Positions 8,197-17,458 of a stretch of DNA of 64,000 nt are shown in pieces. Source of the stretch: Martinezella rhizogenes (lineage in GTDB: Bacteria > Pseudomonadota > Alphaproteobacteria > Rhizobiales > Rhizobiaceae); contig JAAMEZ010000036.1 in the NCBI GenBank assembly GCA_013322215.1, forward strand, positions 744,001 to 808,000, given 5' to 3'. The translations under genes and the position numbers were made by a program. The number at the start of each line of letters is the position of its first letter. Within the stretch, counting starts at the first letter, position 1. The notes under the pieces were generated by a model. The model was not told the origin of the DNA and made no database searches. It saw nothing but the letters and a program-made list of their open reading frames with translations.

Positions 8197-9485
8197 TGAC
8201 CGGGTCGCGGCTCCCAGTTGACGGGAGGCACGAATTGTATCTGCTCATCCACTCGCGATGGCGTGTTCGTTGGCATACGCGCTCGCATGGAGAGCTTTCC
8301 TGCTGTGAAGTAGAACAGGAAGGAGCCGACATGGTACGGATTGAGAATGTCGATCTCCACGAAGGAGCGGATCAGCAACAGGGTCGCGACACCTAGAAGG
8401 ATGTAGGATTCATCATTTCTGATGTCGCTCAGAAAACGGCTGATATGGCCGATGAAAGCCGTCAGCAGGATCGAGGCGAGCAAGAAGACGCCGATGAGTC
8501 CGGTTTCGACCGTGGTTTCGATATAGGTATTGTGGAAATGGAAGCCGGCGCGGGAGGCGATAAAAAACTCATCCCACAGTCGCTCGGGCTCGGAGAAACC
8601 CTGGACCCAGTAGGCTTGATAGCCGACGCCGAAGAACGGGTTCTGCTGCGCAGCCGCGATTCCCTGCTGCCAAAGATAGGTACGTCCGGTGAGCGTGGAA
8701 TCCTTGCCAAAGACGCCGAGAACAAGATCGACCGCACCGAGATAGACGCCGGCAACTGCAATGATGATGCCGGAGACGGCCGCTGTCACAAACAGCCTTT
8801 TACGCTGCTTGGGCGATAGATATAGGATCACACGCAGGCTTATGCATAACACCACGACCAATCCCGTCGTCAGCACCGATGTTGCCGATGCCGAAGCATG
8901 GAGACAGTAGGCCGACAGCAGGCCGGCAAATCCTGCACCCAGCATCCAGATCCGACGTTCGCCAAGGACGAAGACGGCGGCGAAGGCGAAGTAGATGCCG
9001 AGCGAGGCGTAAAAGCCGAGCTGGTTCTTGGAGTCGAAGGCGCCGACGAAGCTGTAGCTTCCGTCGATCGGATCGTAGGCATAATAGCCGAACAATATCG
9101 AATAGATGAGCACGATGGCGGTGCCTGCGATCGCGCCGCGCGTCAGCGTGCGGATATCGAGCGTGCGCATGGCGACCAGGGCGCAGAAGATATGCGTCAT
9201 ATACTGGATCGCCGCGCGCGCCGTCACGGAGGGGACGACCGACCAGAAGATCGACAGGCAGGTGAAAACCCCGAACGCGAAGAGCCAGAGCTGTCTATTA
9301 TAGCTGCCGAGCACATTCCGGTAGTCGATCATGACAAGCGGAAACCACAGGGCGTAGTAGAGCAGGATGGATGGCTGGCCGAAGCGGGAGGAATAGGCAA
9401 ACACGAAGAAAGAGAGAGCAATCGCCACCATGCCATAGGTGGCGTTGCTGCCTGGACGCACAAAGAGCGATTTGGCTATCCGCAT
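8193..9485 (-). CDS. exoQ: Exopolysaccharide polymerisation protein ExoQ (Wzy/O-antigen ligase-like)
   Basis: A 430-residue polytopic membrane protein with about ten to twelve hydrophobic segments. The large periplasmic loop carries TGRTYLWQQGIAAAQQNPFF and HFHNTYIETTVETGLIG, typical of the O-antigen ligase/polymerase family. ExoQ is needed for high-molecular-weight succinoglycan in S. meliloti. GGAAAG lies just before the ATG at 9485. It is flanked by exoF (8 bases upstream) and exoZ (four-base overlap), the same order as in the reference cluster. Confidence 0.9.
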   Translation of the reverse strand: MRIAKSLFVRPGSNATYGMVAIALSFFVFAYSSRFGQPSILLYYALWFPLVMIDYRNVLGSYNRQLWLFAFGVFTCLSIFWSVVPSVTARAAIQYMTHIFCALVAMRTLDIRTLTRGAIAGTAIVLIYSILFGYYAYDPIDGSYSFVGAFDSKNQLGFYASLGIYFAFAAVFVLGERRIWMLGAGFAGLLSAYCLHASASATSVLTTGLVVVLCISLRVILYLSPKQRKRLFVTAAVSGIIIAVAGVYLGAVDLVLGVFGKDSTLTGRTYLWQQGIAAAQQNPFFGVGYQAYWVQGFSEPERLWDEFFIASRAGFHFHNTYIETTVETGLIGVFLLASILLTAFIGHISRFLSDIRNDESYILLGVATLLLIRSFVEIDILNPYHVGSFLFYFTAGKLSMRARMPTNTPSRVDEQIQFVPPVNWEPRPGQ

Positions 9486-9493
9486 CGACTTTC

Positions 9494-10768
9494 CTATCGC
9501 ATGGCAAGGCCGGTATTGACCTTGATCAAGTCGCCCGGCAGTACCTGCGTGTTTTCCTGAGCCTGGATTTCCTTCGGCTGGCCGTTTTCGTCACGAATGA
9601 TCGTGTAGGAAATGCTTACACCCGGTCCGCTCGGATCGAGGTTGCCGGCGTCGGCCGATTGAGCCACGGCTTCCTGCATGAGTGATTGGCTGGTCGACAG
9701 CTTGAGCTGCAGCGTTTCCAGCTGCGTGTCTGTGTCCTGCATGTCCTGGGCCAACGAGCTCTGCCAGTCGTTATGCAGAGTAATCTCGTCCTGATTGGCC
9801 TTGTTGATATCCTGCTTGGCTTTCAGGGATGCGGTTTCCGTATCGAGAAGCGTCGCTTCCAGGTCGGAGGCACGCTGTTCAGCAGAGATTCTGCGGGAGG
9901 CAAGCTCCAGCCCACGCTCGGTCAGGCTTTCGACTTTGTCGCGATCGGCCTTGGCCAAATCGAGCTGACGGCTCTGCGTGTCGTTCTTCTTCGAAAGGGC
10001 CTCGACTTCGTTCTGCAAGAGCGCCTTCAAGTCTTCCAGCGATTGCAGTTGCGTTTTCATGCGCTTGCTGCGCGTATCCATCAGCGCTTTCTCGCTCGCG
10101 AGCAGATCTGCCGCTTGCGGCAATTGCTTCAGCTCCGTCGGCACATCGATATCATCCTTGCTAGCCAGTTCGGCCAGCAGACGTGCCTTGCGCATCAGCA
10201 GGCGACCGCGCTCCGCCATATAGACGACGGCGTCGCCCTTGGCATTGATGAAATCGCGGGCAAAGCGCTGTCCGGCATCGGCACGGCGCATGCCGCCACC
10301 GAGGCTTACGGCTTTCAGCACGGTCAGGTTGGGCGCGAACGGATATTCGCCGGGATTCTGGATTTCTCCCGAAAGATAGATCGGCCGGAACTGCGACATT
10401 TCAACGGAAGCCGACGGGCGATCACGCAGGCCGAACTGCTTTTGCAGTCCAAGGCCGATGGCGTCGGCGATCTGATCCGTGGTCTTGCCGACTGCGGGCA
10501 TGTCCCCGATGAAAGGAACCGAGATCGAGCCGGATGGCCCTACGGTGTAGTCGCCCGAAATCACCGACCAGTCGCGGATGGTACCTTCGGCGGTCTGCCA
10601 TTCGGCAACGCGCACATGTAGCTTGTCCATGACGCCCAGATGATATCCGGGAAGGTTTTCGGCCGAAGCCGAGACGGAAGCTACGCAAAGGCTGAGGGCT
10701 ACGAAGGATGCGCAGCGCAGCGATGTCTTGACGCGTACAAGCCTTTTGGAAGGCCGAAATTCAATCAT
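9494..10768 (-). CDS. exoF: Outer-membrane polysaccharide export protein ExoF
   Basis: A 424-residue exported protein with a signal peptide ending SASAENLPGYHLG (about 32-44). A polysaccharide export (Wza-like) domain follows (YTVGPSGSISVPFIGDMPA), then a SLBB-like part (PIYLSGEIQNPGEYPFAPN), a long coiled coil (about 190-370, rich in EALSKK/QLDLAKA/ASLKAKQ) and a short C-terminal domain ending VLPGDLIKVNTGLAMR. In S. meliloti ExoF is required, with ExoY, for adding the first galactose and also resembles the export channel family. It lies in the exoY-F-Q-Z transcription unit, 84 bases after exoY. Confidence 0.9.
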   Translation of the reverse strand: MIEFRPSKRLVRVKTSLRCASFVALSLCVASVSASAENLPGYHLGVMDKLHVRVAEWQTAEGTIRDWSVISGDYTVGPSGSISVPFIGDMPAVGKTTDQIADAIGLGLQKQFGLRDRPSASVEMSQFRPIYLSGEIQNPGEYPFAPNLTVLKAVSLGGGMRRADAGQRFARDFINAKGDAVVYMAERGRLLMRKARLLAELASKDDIDVPTELKQLPQAADLLASEKALMDTRSKRMKTQLQSLEDLKALLQNEVEALSKKNDTQSRQLDLAKADRDKVESLTERGLELASRRISAEQRASDLEATLLDTETASLKAKQDINKANQDEITLHNDWQSSLAQDMQDTDTQLETLQLKLSTSQSLMQEAVAQSADAGNLDPSGPGVSISYTIIRDENGQPKEIQAQENTQVLPGDLIKVNTGLAMR

Positions 10769-10852
10769 GCAGGATCTTCCCTGTTATTGGTAGGCAACCC
10801 GCAAGACGCGGGAAAACCGCAGGAAACCTCCCGCGGTATCTGCCAGTCATCA

Positions 10853-11533
10853 TCAATAGCTGCCGCGCGAGAGGCAGACTGCAGGAATGGTTTTGGCGAT
10901 GATCACCATGTCGCTGCTGAGCGACCAGTTCTTCACATAATGCGTATCGAAGGCGACGCGGCTTTCATAGGAGACGTCGTTGCGGCCGCTGACCTGCCAG
11001 AGGCCGGTCAAGCCCGGACGAGACTGCAAATAATAGATTGCCGAGGTCTCATAGCGCTCGAGCTCATCTTCCACGACCGGGCGTGGTCCGACAACGCTCA
11101 TTTCGCCGCGGATGATGTTGATGAGCTGCGGCAGCTCGTCGAGGCTGAGTTTGCGCAGGACGGCACCGACGGTGGTGACGCGGGGGTCGTTCTGCAGTTT
11201 GCGCGTTGCGCGCCACTCGTCCATTGCCTTGGGATTGGACTGCAAGTGGGTATGCAGCACCTTGTCGCCATCGACGACCATGGTGCGAAACTTCAGGCAA
11301 CGGAAAGTCTTGCCATTATGGCCGATACGGCGATGGCCGTAGAAAGCGGGGCCGCGGTCTGTAAGTTTCACCAGCAGCATCAGCATTAGAAAGAGCGGGC
11401 TGATGAAAATCAAAGCGAGCATAGCGGTAGAGACGTCGAAAACACGTTTCAGTACTCCACCAGTGGGCGGAAAGACGTCGCTTTCCGCGGCGCTGAAAAA
11501 AGCCGATGTGGCCGATCTCGTCGCAGACTTCAT
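10853..11533 (-). CDS. exoY: Undecaprenyl-phosphate galactose phosphotransferase ExoY
   Basis: A 226-residue sugar phosphotransferase that starts succinoglycan repeat synthesis by moving galactose-1-phosphate from UDP-galactose to the lipid carrier. A single membrane anchor (about 28-50, LKRVFDVSTAMLALIFIS) precedes the conserved domain with FRCLKFRTM, RKLSLDELPQLINIIRGEMS and VVGPRPVVEDEL, ending KTIPAVCLSRGSY. ATG at 11533 (MKSATRSATSAFF) is preferred over ATG at 11551 because GGAG is eight bases upstream and the N-terminus then matches the start I recall for S. meliloti ExoY. ExoX, encoded divergently, is the expected inhibitor. Confidence 0.93.
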   Translation of the reverse strand: MKSATRSATSAFFSAAESDVFPPTGGVLKRVFDVSTAMLALIFISPLFLMLMLLVKLTDRGPAFYGHRRIGHNGKTFRCLKFRTMVVDGDKVLHTHLQSNPKAMDEWRATRKLQNDPRVTTVGAVLRKLSLDELPQLINIIRGEMSVVGPRPVVEDELERYETSAIYYLQSRPGLTGLWQVSGRNDVSYESRVAFDTHYVKNWSLSSDMVIIAKTIPAVCLSRGSY

Positions 11534-12263
11534 AGAGAAAACTCCATTCATGTTGACGATTGGTCGGAAATTCTCGGACGCGTAATTAGAGCCGGGATGA
11601 TCGGAGTGTAGGTTCCGATTTGGACTTTTTAAGCCAAACTTTTGTAGCGATATGGCATGGTGGTATATATTTACCGCATCAATGGTGACTTGGTTTAAAT
11701 CAGTGATCGGTTATAGATGGGTTGTACTGTATCGCGCTGCGTATAAAGGCACGGCTAGCAGCTCTGCCGCGTCATAGTCGACGATTTCTAAGGATGTTAT
11801 AGGCATCGAACGGTAAGTTGTTCATTATCATTGGCTTCGATAGCCTGTGCTCGGTTTCCCTTCAGCTATATGCTATCCTAATTTCTTCATAGGATATATT
11901 GCGCTGCAGCAATATTTTGCGGTGCACATACTGCGATCGGATTTTTCAGGACTTTGTAATAAAAGTTGATTGAATTGGCGATGAAACCACAGGGGCGTGG
12001 CTGACCGCGTGCCTCGCTATAATTGCATTATTTCATTACATCTCCATATAATTGCAAAGAGAAAGATGAACAAATTCAATTGTAATTATAATCGAGGTGT
12101 AGTTTTAACAGGCCCGGCGTTAGGGTCGTCTCAAATCGCAACGGATCAACGTGACTTGGTTGAATCTCAATGAATCATAAAATATATTTGAGTTTCGGGT
12201 CTGATAAGGGAGGAAAGACCTTGATCGTTTTTTATATGATGGCAGAGCGGGCGAGGTAAGATT
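11534..12263. promoter_or_regulatory. Long AT-rich divergent exoY/exoX control region
   Basis: These 730 bases hold no credible gene and are clearly AT-richer than the flanks, with runs such as TTGCATTATTTCATTAC, CATATAATTGCAAAG and CAATTGTAATTATAATC around 12020-12090. In S. meliloti the exoY/exoX spacer is the main entry for exo regulation (MucR, SyrM/ExoR-ExoS/ChvI branches). The AT-rich core fits that role, but I cannot assign individual sites. GAGGTAAG at 12252-12259 is the exoX ribosome binding site. Confidence 0.6.
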
Positions 12264-12551
12264 ATGTATGCGCCCCGCGTTTTCATCAGCATGTTGGGCA
12301 CGCTGATCGTATTTGCTATCGCAACATATTTCCTGACGAACTCGCTTTCGACCACGCTGATCGAAACGGTGATCTGTGCCGTCCTTTTGCAGGTCGGCTA
12401 TTTCCTGGGCGTGCTCTACCTTGTGTGGAAAGAGCGCAAAGCGCACGAGGCCCTGTTGAACGAAGACAAGGTGCCGGTGGGCCAGGAGGACAGCAAGGTC
12501 GCCGGTCTGTCCGCATCCAGTTTGAAGCGGTCCGAGCCGTTCAACCCTTGA
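12264..12551 (+). CDS. exoX: Exopolysaccharide production repressor ExoX
   Basis: A 95-residue inner-membrane protein starting MYAPRVFISMLGTLIVFAIA, with two membrane helices (about 7-25 and 32-52) and a polar, Lys/Glu-rich tail after LVWKERKAHEALL. It matches ExoX/PsiA-type small repressors, which act after translation on the ExoY step; the ExoX to ExoY ratio sets polymer output. It sits divergent from exoY and ahead of exoU, as in S. meliloti. GAGGTAAG precedes the ATG. Confidence 0.9.
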   Translation: MYAPRVFISMLGTLIVFAIATYFLTNSLSTTLIETVICAVLLQVGYFLGVLYLVWKERKAHEALLNEDKVPVGQEDSKVAGLSASSLKRSEPFNP

Positions 12552-12640
12552 CAGGGTAGACAATCAGATCTTTTGACGACCCGGCGGTTGCCGGATCAGA
12601 GCCATGTCCTAAGTCTCCGCCTGAACCATTGGAGGCTGAC

Positions 12641-13651
12641 GTGACCGACCGTGCAGAAAAAAGTGTCTGCGTAATCATTGCCGCGAAGAATGCCAGCGAC
12701 ACCATCGGGCTGGCCGTTGCCTCGGCCCTTCGGGAGCCCGAAGTGGCTGAAGTCGTCGTCATCGACGACGGTTCGACGGATGGAACCGCCGCCGCCGCCG
12801 CCAAGGCCGATGACGGCAGCGGCAGGCTGACAATCCAGGAATTCGAGAAGAACCGCGGTCCCGCCGCAGCACGCAATCACGCGATCGAGATATCCAAGGC
12901 TCCGTTGATCGGCATTCTCGATGCCGACGATTTCTTCTTTCCGGGGCGTTTCGCTGCGCTGCTTGCCGCTGATGATTGGGATTTCGTTGCCGACAACATC
13001 GCCTTCGTCAGTGCCGACACCGTTCCTGAGGCGCATGCACGGCTCGATCATTTCGATGCAAAGCCGCGTTTTCTCGATCTTGCTGCTTTCGTCGAGGGCA
13101 ATATTTCCAAGCGCGGCGTGCGCCGCGGTGAGATCGGCTTCCTGAAGCCCTTGATGCGGCGTTCATTTCTGGATGCGCATGGCCTGCGCTACAACGAGGC
13201 ATTGCGCCTCGGCGAAGATTACGATCTGTATGTGCGTGCGCTGGCCAAGCGCGCACGCTACAAGATCATCCACAGCTGCGGTTATGGCGCGGTCGTGCGC
13301 AGCGATTCCCTGAGCGGCCGGCACAAGACAGAGGATTTGCGCCGCCTCTATGAGGCTGACCGGACCATTCTTGCCAAGGGCGGGCTTTCTTCAGAAGATG
13401 CTGCGATCATCCGCCGTCATGAGCAGCATATCCGCGATCGCTACGAGCTGCGGCATTTCCTCGACATCAAGTCGCAGTCGGGACTTTTGTCTGCCGCGAT
13501 TTATGCACTTTCGCATCCCTTCGCCGTCCCGGCGATTGCCGGAGGCATTCTCACGGACAAGACAGAGCGCTTCCGCAAGCGGAGCGGCGCACCCATTGCC
13601 CATGCCGGTGCAAACGGCCTGCGCTATCTTCTGCAGGCCGCTCCGAAATAG
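12641..13651 (+). CDS. exoU: Succinoglycan glucosyltransferase ExoU (GT2)
   Basis: A 336-residue GT-A glycosyltransferase with VCVIIAAKNASDTIG at the N-terminus, nucleotide-binding VVIDDGSTDGTAA and the metal-binding GILDADDFFFPGRF, then the acceptor-side GEDYDLYVRAL. In S. meliloti ExoU adds the sixth sugar (glucose) of the octasaccharide. I place the start at GTG 12641, where GGAGG stands five bases upstream. A longer version from a TTG at 12629 would overlap that ribosome binding site. It converges on exoV with only 12 bases between them. Confidence 0.88.
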   Translation: MTDRAEKSVCVIIAAKNASDTIGLAVASALREPEVAEVVVIDDGSTDGTAAAAAKADDGSGRLTIQEFEKNRGPAAARNHAIEISKAPLIGILDADDFFFPGRFAALLAADDWDFVADNIAFVSADTVPEAHARLDHFDAKPRFLDLAAFVEGNISKRGVRRGEIGFLKPLMRRSFLDAHGLRYNEALRLGEDYDLYVRALAKRARYKIIHSCGYGAVVRSDSLSGRHKTEDLRRLYEADRTILAKGGLSSEDAAIIRRHEQHIRDRYELRHFLDIKSQSGLLSAAIYALSHPFAVPAIAGGILTDKTERFRKRSGAPIAHAGANGLRYLLQAAPK

Positions 13652-13663
13652 CGGTATCGCGGC

Positions 13664-14608
13664 TTATAGATAGTCGCGGCGTACACCTTCGATCACATTG
13701 AGGAGGCGCTCCTTGCAGGCTGCCAGCGCGCTGTCCTTGCTCAGCTGCGGCCTTGCTTTGCTTGCCTGCCACAGCGCCAGGGCGGAAGGCATGGCGAGCG
13801 CCTGCTTCGCCATGACGCGCAGCGTGGTCTGTTCTGGATCGGCAAGCATCACGTTTTCCCCGTAGCGCTGCTTTCCAAGCTCGGCTGCTGCCAACGTGCT
13901 GCGCTCAAAGCCAACGCCCCAGAACTTCGCACCCTTGGCGATCGCCTCGGCGCGGGTTGAAACGGGAATGTGCTTCGGCTGATAGGTGACGCCGAGCGAG
14001 CGAGCCCAGTCGTTCCATTTGAAGCTGTTGATGGAGCGTGAGGAGCTGACTGCAATCCACGGAACGCGGAAAGCATCGGCAAGGATGGCGCCGTGCATGG
14101 ATTCCGCAACGATCAGTTCGGAGGCGGCAATTTCGCGGATCACGGCCTTCGCCTCGCCGCGGGGGTCGAGATAGGAAAGGCCGACGGTCTTGCAGATTTC
14201 AGGCCAGAGGCCAGCGGCAGCCGATTCCCAATGCGGAATGAAGGTGCGCTTGCCATTTTTCGAAATGTTCTGGAATTCCGGCATTTCCGTCACCAGGACG
14301 GCGGGATCGACGATGCCCATTTCGGCGCGCAAGCCAGCCTTTTCCGCCGTCAGCGGGCCACGCACGCTGCGGACATCCCATTGCGAAGTGTCGCGCATAT
14401 CGGGAAGGGAACCATAACCGAAGCCGCTGCCGATGACGAGCTTGCGTCCCTCGTGAGGCAGGATCTCTGTGTTCAGGACGGTTCCGACGCCGACCAGCAG
14501 TGTTTCCGCGTGAACATCGCGAAGGCCGGGGAGTAGGAAATCCCAGAGCCAGAGATTGAGATCATCACCGAAATTGCCATGGGTGGATTCCCAGTGGAAC
14601 GGCTTCAT
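13664..14608 (-). CDS. exoV: Succinoglycan pyruvyltransferase ExoV
   Basis: A 314-residue polysaccharide pyruvyl transferase. It starts MKPFHWESTHGNFGDDLNLW, with the family's NFGDDLN motif, followed by VIGSGFGYGS, RSVRGPLTAEKAGL and the conserved late AESMHGAILADAFRVPW. In S. meliloti ExoV adds the pyruvyl ketal to the terminal glucose, which is needed for polymerisation and export. AAGGAG stands six bases before ATG 14608. An upstream in-frame extension lacks homology and overlaps the exoW tail region. exoW lies 86 bases upstream on the same strand. Confidence 0.9.
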   Translation of the reverse strand: MKPFHWESTHGNFGDDLNLWLWDFLLPGLRDVHAETLLVGVGTVLNTEILPHEGRKLVIGSGFGYGSLPDMRDTSQWDVRSVRGPLTAEKAGLRAEMGIVDPAVLVTEMPEFQNISKNGKRTFIPHWESAAAGLWPEICKTVGLSYLDPRGEAKAVIREIAASELIVAESMHGAILADAFRVPWIAVSSSRSINSFKWNDWARSLGVTYQPKHIPVSTRAEAIAKGAKFWGVGFERSTLAAAELGKQRYGENVMLADPEQTTLRVMAKQALAMPSALALWQASKARPQLSKDSALAACKERLLNVIEGVRRDYL

Positions 14609-14694
14609 ACAGGACTCCTTGCTGATCCAAACGATAGCGGGGCATGCCGTGGCTCTTCGATGCGGCATGCGCAGCTCATGCTGCGCTGCAAAAC

Positions 14695-15654
14695 CTAGGG
14701 CGCGAGCTTGCCCACGGCAAGCTGCATGACGCTTTGTAAAATCGCCGGGTCGCGCAAGGCCCATTTTGCCAGCAATCCAAATTGCGGCATACGCCGCTGT
14801 CGCATCTGTCGCGCCTGGCTCCAGAGCGCCTGCCGCCGGGCGCGGTTTTTATAGAGACGGATGGACTCGACATCCTGCGGCCGACGCGAAAATCTTTGCT
14901 CCAGCGTATTGAGCGCCGTCCATGTGTTGAATTGCTGACGCAGGAATTGCGGGGAGTCATTGTCGATGCTGTGGAAGATATTCACGCCTTCGCCGCGCAG
15001 TGCGCCGGCGTTTTCGCACAGCAATACCCGCTTGGCTGCGAGAATGCAGTCGCAGAAGAACAAGACATCCTCCGCCGCCAGCCGCAATGACGGCTCGAAA
15101 CGGATCTTTTCGAACAGCGGCCTCCCGATCACCATGCAGGACATGTGCAAAAAGCTCCAATCCTGCAACATGACGCTGGCGATGTTCGGGATTTCGACGA
15201 CGGCGGGCCTGTCCGACAATCGTATCGTATCGGCCGATTTCCCAAGCTCGGCGATGCTGAAGTGATAATAGAACTCCTTGCCGCCATCGATGGAGTCCCA
15301 GTAGCAATCGGCATTGTAATGGGTCAGCGTTCCGAAGGCATTGCTGAGATGCTCCGGTGCCCATTCGTCATCGGAATCCAGGAAGGCCACGAACCGGCTC
15401 TCGGCCGGCACGCTATTAAGGCCGGTATTGCGAGCCCCGCCCGGACCCGCATTGGCCTGACGGATCACACGGATGCGCTTTCTTTCTTCGCTGCTCAGCG
15501 ACTGCAGCTCGCCTTCTGCCGGAAGTGGGGATTCATCGTCGACGATGAGGATATCGAAATCCTGAAATGTCTGCCGGGATATCGAGTTCAACGCGCGCTG
15601 CAGAACGCCGGTTTGCTTCTGATAGAACGGAATAACAATCGTGATAGACGCCAT
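14695..15654 (-). CDS. exoW: Succinoglycan glucosyltransferase ExoW (GT2)
   Basis: A 319-residue GT2 glycosyltransferase with ASITIVIPFYQKQTGVLQRA at the N-terminus, ILIVDDESPLPAEGE, NAGPGGARNTGLN, and the DxD-type FLDSDDEW at about 104-111; a late AAEDVLFFCDCIL lies in the acceptor domain. ExoW adds the seventh sugar in S. meliloti. ATG at 15654 is preferred over ATG at 15681 because the fold starts directly after it; the ribosome binding site (AAAGGCGGG) is modest. It probably forms a short operon with exoV. Confidence 0.88.
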   Translation of the reverse strand: MASITIVIPFYQKQTGVLQRALNSISRQTFQDFDILIVDDESPLPAEGELQSLSSEERKRIRVIRQANAGPGGARNTGLNSVPAESRFVAFLDSDDEWAPEHLSNAFGTLTHYNADCYWDSIDGGKEFYYHFSIAELGKSADTIRLSDRPAVVEIPNIASVMLQDWSFLHMSCMVIGRPLFEKIRFEPSLRLAAEDVLFFCDCILAAKRVLLCENAGALRGEGVNIFHSIDNDSPQFLRQQFNTWTALNTLEQRFSRRPQDVESIRLYKNRARRQALWSQARQMRQRRMPQFGLLAKWALRDPAILQSVMQLAVGKLAP

Positions 15655-16329
15655 TTTCCCGCCTTTACGGTTTTGATTCAAGGGCTTGCGGTCTCATCCC
15701 CGAGGGCATGATCATTGGCTTTCCAACGGCATCCGCGGCAATTTCCCGGCCGATTGACCCATAACGGAGGTCGTTGTGACGCCAACAGGTAGCGTCCAAT
15801 CGGTGTCGAGCAATGTTGAGAAACGAGATTTTCTCAAACTTTATCCGCGCGTGGCAGCATTCAGACCGTCCGGCCGACGGATCATTGTGATACATTGCGC
15901 ACCATGATCGCACGTTATTGCACTCATGAGGGGAGCGATGTGAATTGCTTTTCTTATAAGGATTGAAATGCTGTCGCATTTTGGTCATGGTTCGCCTACG
16001 AAACTCTGCTGCGCTGCAAAAAATCTTCACCTTCCAGTAAAAAAACAGGGTGGGTCGGACCCCTTCGCCGGAAACCGGCATCGAAACATCGAGCGGGCGT
16101 CTAAGTGCCTTCTGCAGCAGAGCTTTTCTCCGATTCAAATCGATTATTCCATGCTTAAACGCGTACAAATCGGCGTTTTTTGCACTGATCCGCATATGAT
16201 TTTTTGCTCAATTTTGCTGCGGTGCCATATTCCCTTTCCGAAGAGCGCCCTAGGTTACCTCTGCGAGCTCTGCTCTGTTTGAAATGGCTGCGAGGGGGGA
16301 TGCAGCCCGAAGAAGGGGTGACAGACATC
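15655..16329. other. Noncoding gap at the usual exoT-exoI position
   Basis: This 675-base spacer lies between divergent exoW and exoH. In the S. meliloti order exoW-exoT-exoI-exoH, two genes would be here. I find no reading frame with nuclease (ExoI) or polytopic flippase (ExoT) character on either strand, only fragments without homology. It is AT-richer than its flanks (for example CTTTTCTTATAAGGATTG near 15950) and must carry the promoters for exoW-V and for exoH-K-L-A-M-O-N. Confidence 0.65.
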
Positions 16330-17454
16330 GTGAATGTGACTGCCAACGTGTCTTCGCGGATAAACCTCATGCGTATCGTGCTCATCTCGGGCATAATCTT
16401 TGTCCACATACCGTTCGATCCGCATACCAGCCCGTTCAACGGTGCCTATGGTTTTTTCGATTGGCTGCGCGTGTTCCTGCGTGACAGTTTGTTCCGTGTC
16501 GGTGTTCCCTGCCTGAGCGTGATCTCCGGTTACTTGCTGTTTCGTAATGGAAAGGCACCGCAGAGCTATACAAAGACCATTGGCCGGAAGACAAAGACAG
16601 TTATTCTGCCGTTCCTGTTGTGGAATAGCACTTTCTTCCTATTCGTATTGCTTCTTCAGTACTACGGTATAGGCGATGGATATCTGCCGGATCTGTCGGA
16701 AGCCAATCCGCATACGATATCAAATCTCTTGCTCGCTATCGACGGCGAACCGATAAATCTGCCGCTCTATTTTTTGCGCGACCTTTTTGTTTGCATTTTG
16801 CTGTCGCCGGTACTGGCTTTTCTTATCCGTCGTGCTCCGTTACCGACATTGGTCTTTCTGCTTCTGCTTGCAGCCTGGCCCATATCTATCGGGATAGTGT
16901 TGCGGAACTCGATCCTCTTCAGCTTCGGCTTCGGAATTTACCTGAGCCTCCATCGTATCGATGTGACGCTCATAGATCGCTATGCCGCCCTGATCGCACC
17001 TGCTTTCATTGCGCTTGCAGCGCTTCTGGCAACGGCTGCCTATATGACAGGGCCTGGATTGCCGTTGTGGCTTGAGGTTTGTCGCAATCTGATGGTGCTG
17101 GTGGGTATTCCCGGCTTCTGGGCGCTATCGGCAATCTTCATCCGCAGCCGGATCGGGCAGGGCCTGGCAGGAACCGGCAGCCTCAGCTTCTGGATTTTTT
17201 GCGCCCATTATCCGCTGCTCTTCTGTCTCTGGGTTCTTTGGAACCGCGGTGGCAGCGAACTCTATCCGATTTTCTATCTTCTGGCGGCCGCACTTGCCTT
17301 GCTGTTGCTGCCCTTGACCAATGGCATGGCGCGCTACGCCCTGCCAAGCTTCCACAACCTGCTGACCGGCAGCCGGGCACGCCCGCAAAGCGAAATCCGC
17401 GCCGCCCAGAACCGCGCTGCCGAAGATCGGCAAGTGCGTTCGAAGCAAAGGTGA
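16330..17454 (+). CDS. exoH: Succinoglycan succinyltransferase ExoH-like (acyltransferase 3)
   Basis: A protein of about 374 residues with ten or so membrane helices of the acyltransferase-3 family. Marks are INLMRIVLISGIIFVHIPF near the N-terminus (conserved R and H), LFRVGVPCLSVISGYLLFR, the middle LPLYFLRDLFVCILLSP and the late LSFWIFCAHYPLLF. The position directly before exoK, as in S. meliloti, supports ExoH, which succinylates the repeat unit. The start is uncertain: GTG 16330 has AAGGGG upstream at a slightly long spacing, while ATG 16300 has its G-run touching the codon. The C-terminal tail is basic and cytoplasmic. It ends four bases before exoK. Confidence 0.85.
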   Translation: MNVTANVSSRINLMRIVLISGIIFVHIPFDPHTSPFNGAYGFFDWLRVFLRDSLFRVGVPCLSVISGYLLFRNGKAPQSYTKTIGRKTKTVILPFLLWNSTFFLFVLLLQYYGIGDGYLPDLSEANPHTISNLLLAIDGEPINLPLYFLRDLFVCILLSPVLAFLIRRAPLPTLVFLLLLAAWPISIGIVLRNSILFSFGFGIYLSLHRIDVTLIDRYAALIAPAFIALAALLATAAYMTGPGLPLWLEVCRNLMVLVGIPGFWALSAIFIRSRIGQGLAGTGSLSFWIFCAHYPLLFCLWVLWNRGGSELYPIFYLLAAALALLLLPLTNGMARYALPSFHNLLTGSRARPQSEIRAAQNRAAEDRQVRSKQR

Positions 17455-17458
17455 TGCC

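Noticed and set aside
15665..16195. Minus-strand frame of 176 codons in the exoW-exoH gap, considered as an exoT or exoI remnant
   Set aside because: No membrane segments, no nuclease motif, irregular composition; not similar to either protein as I know them.
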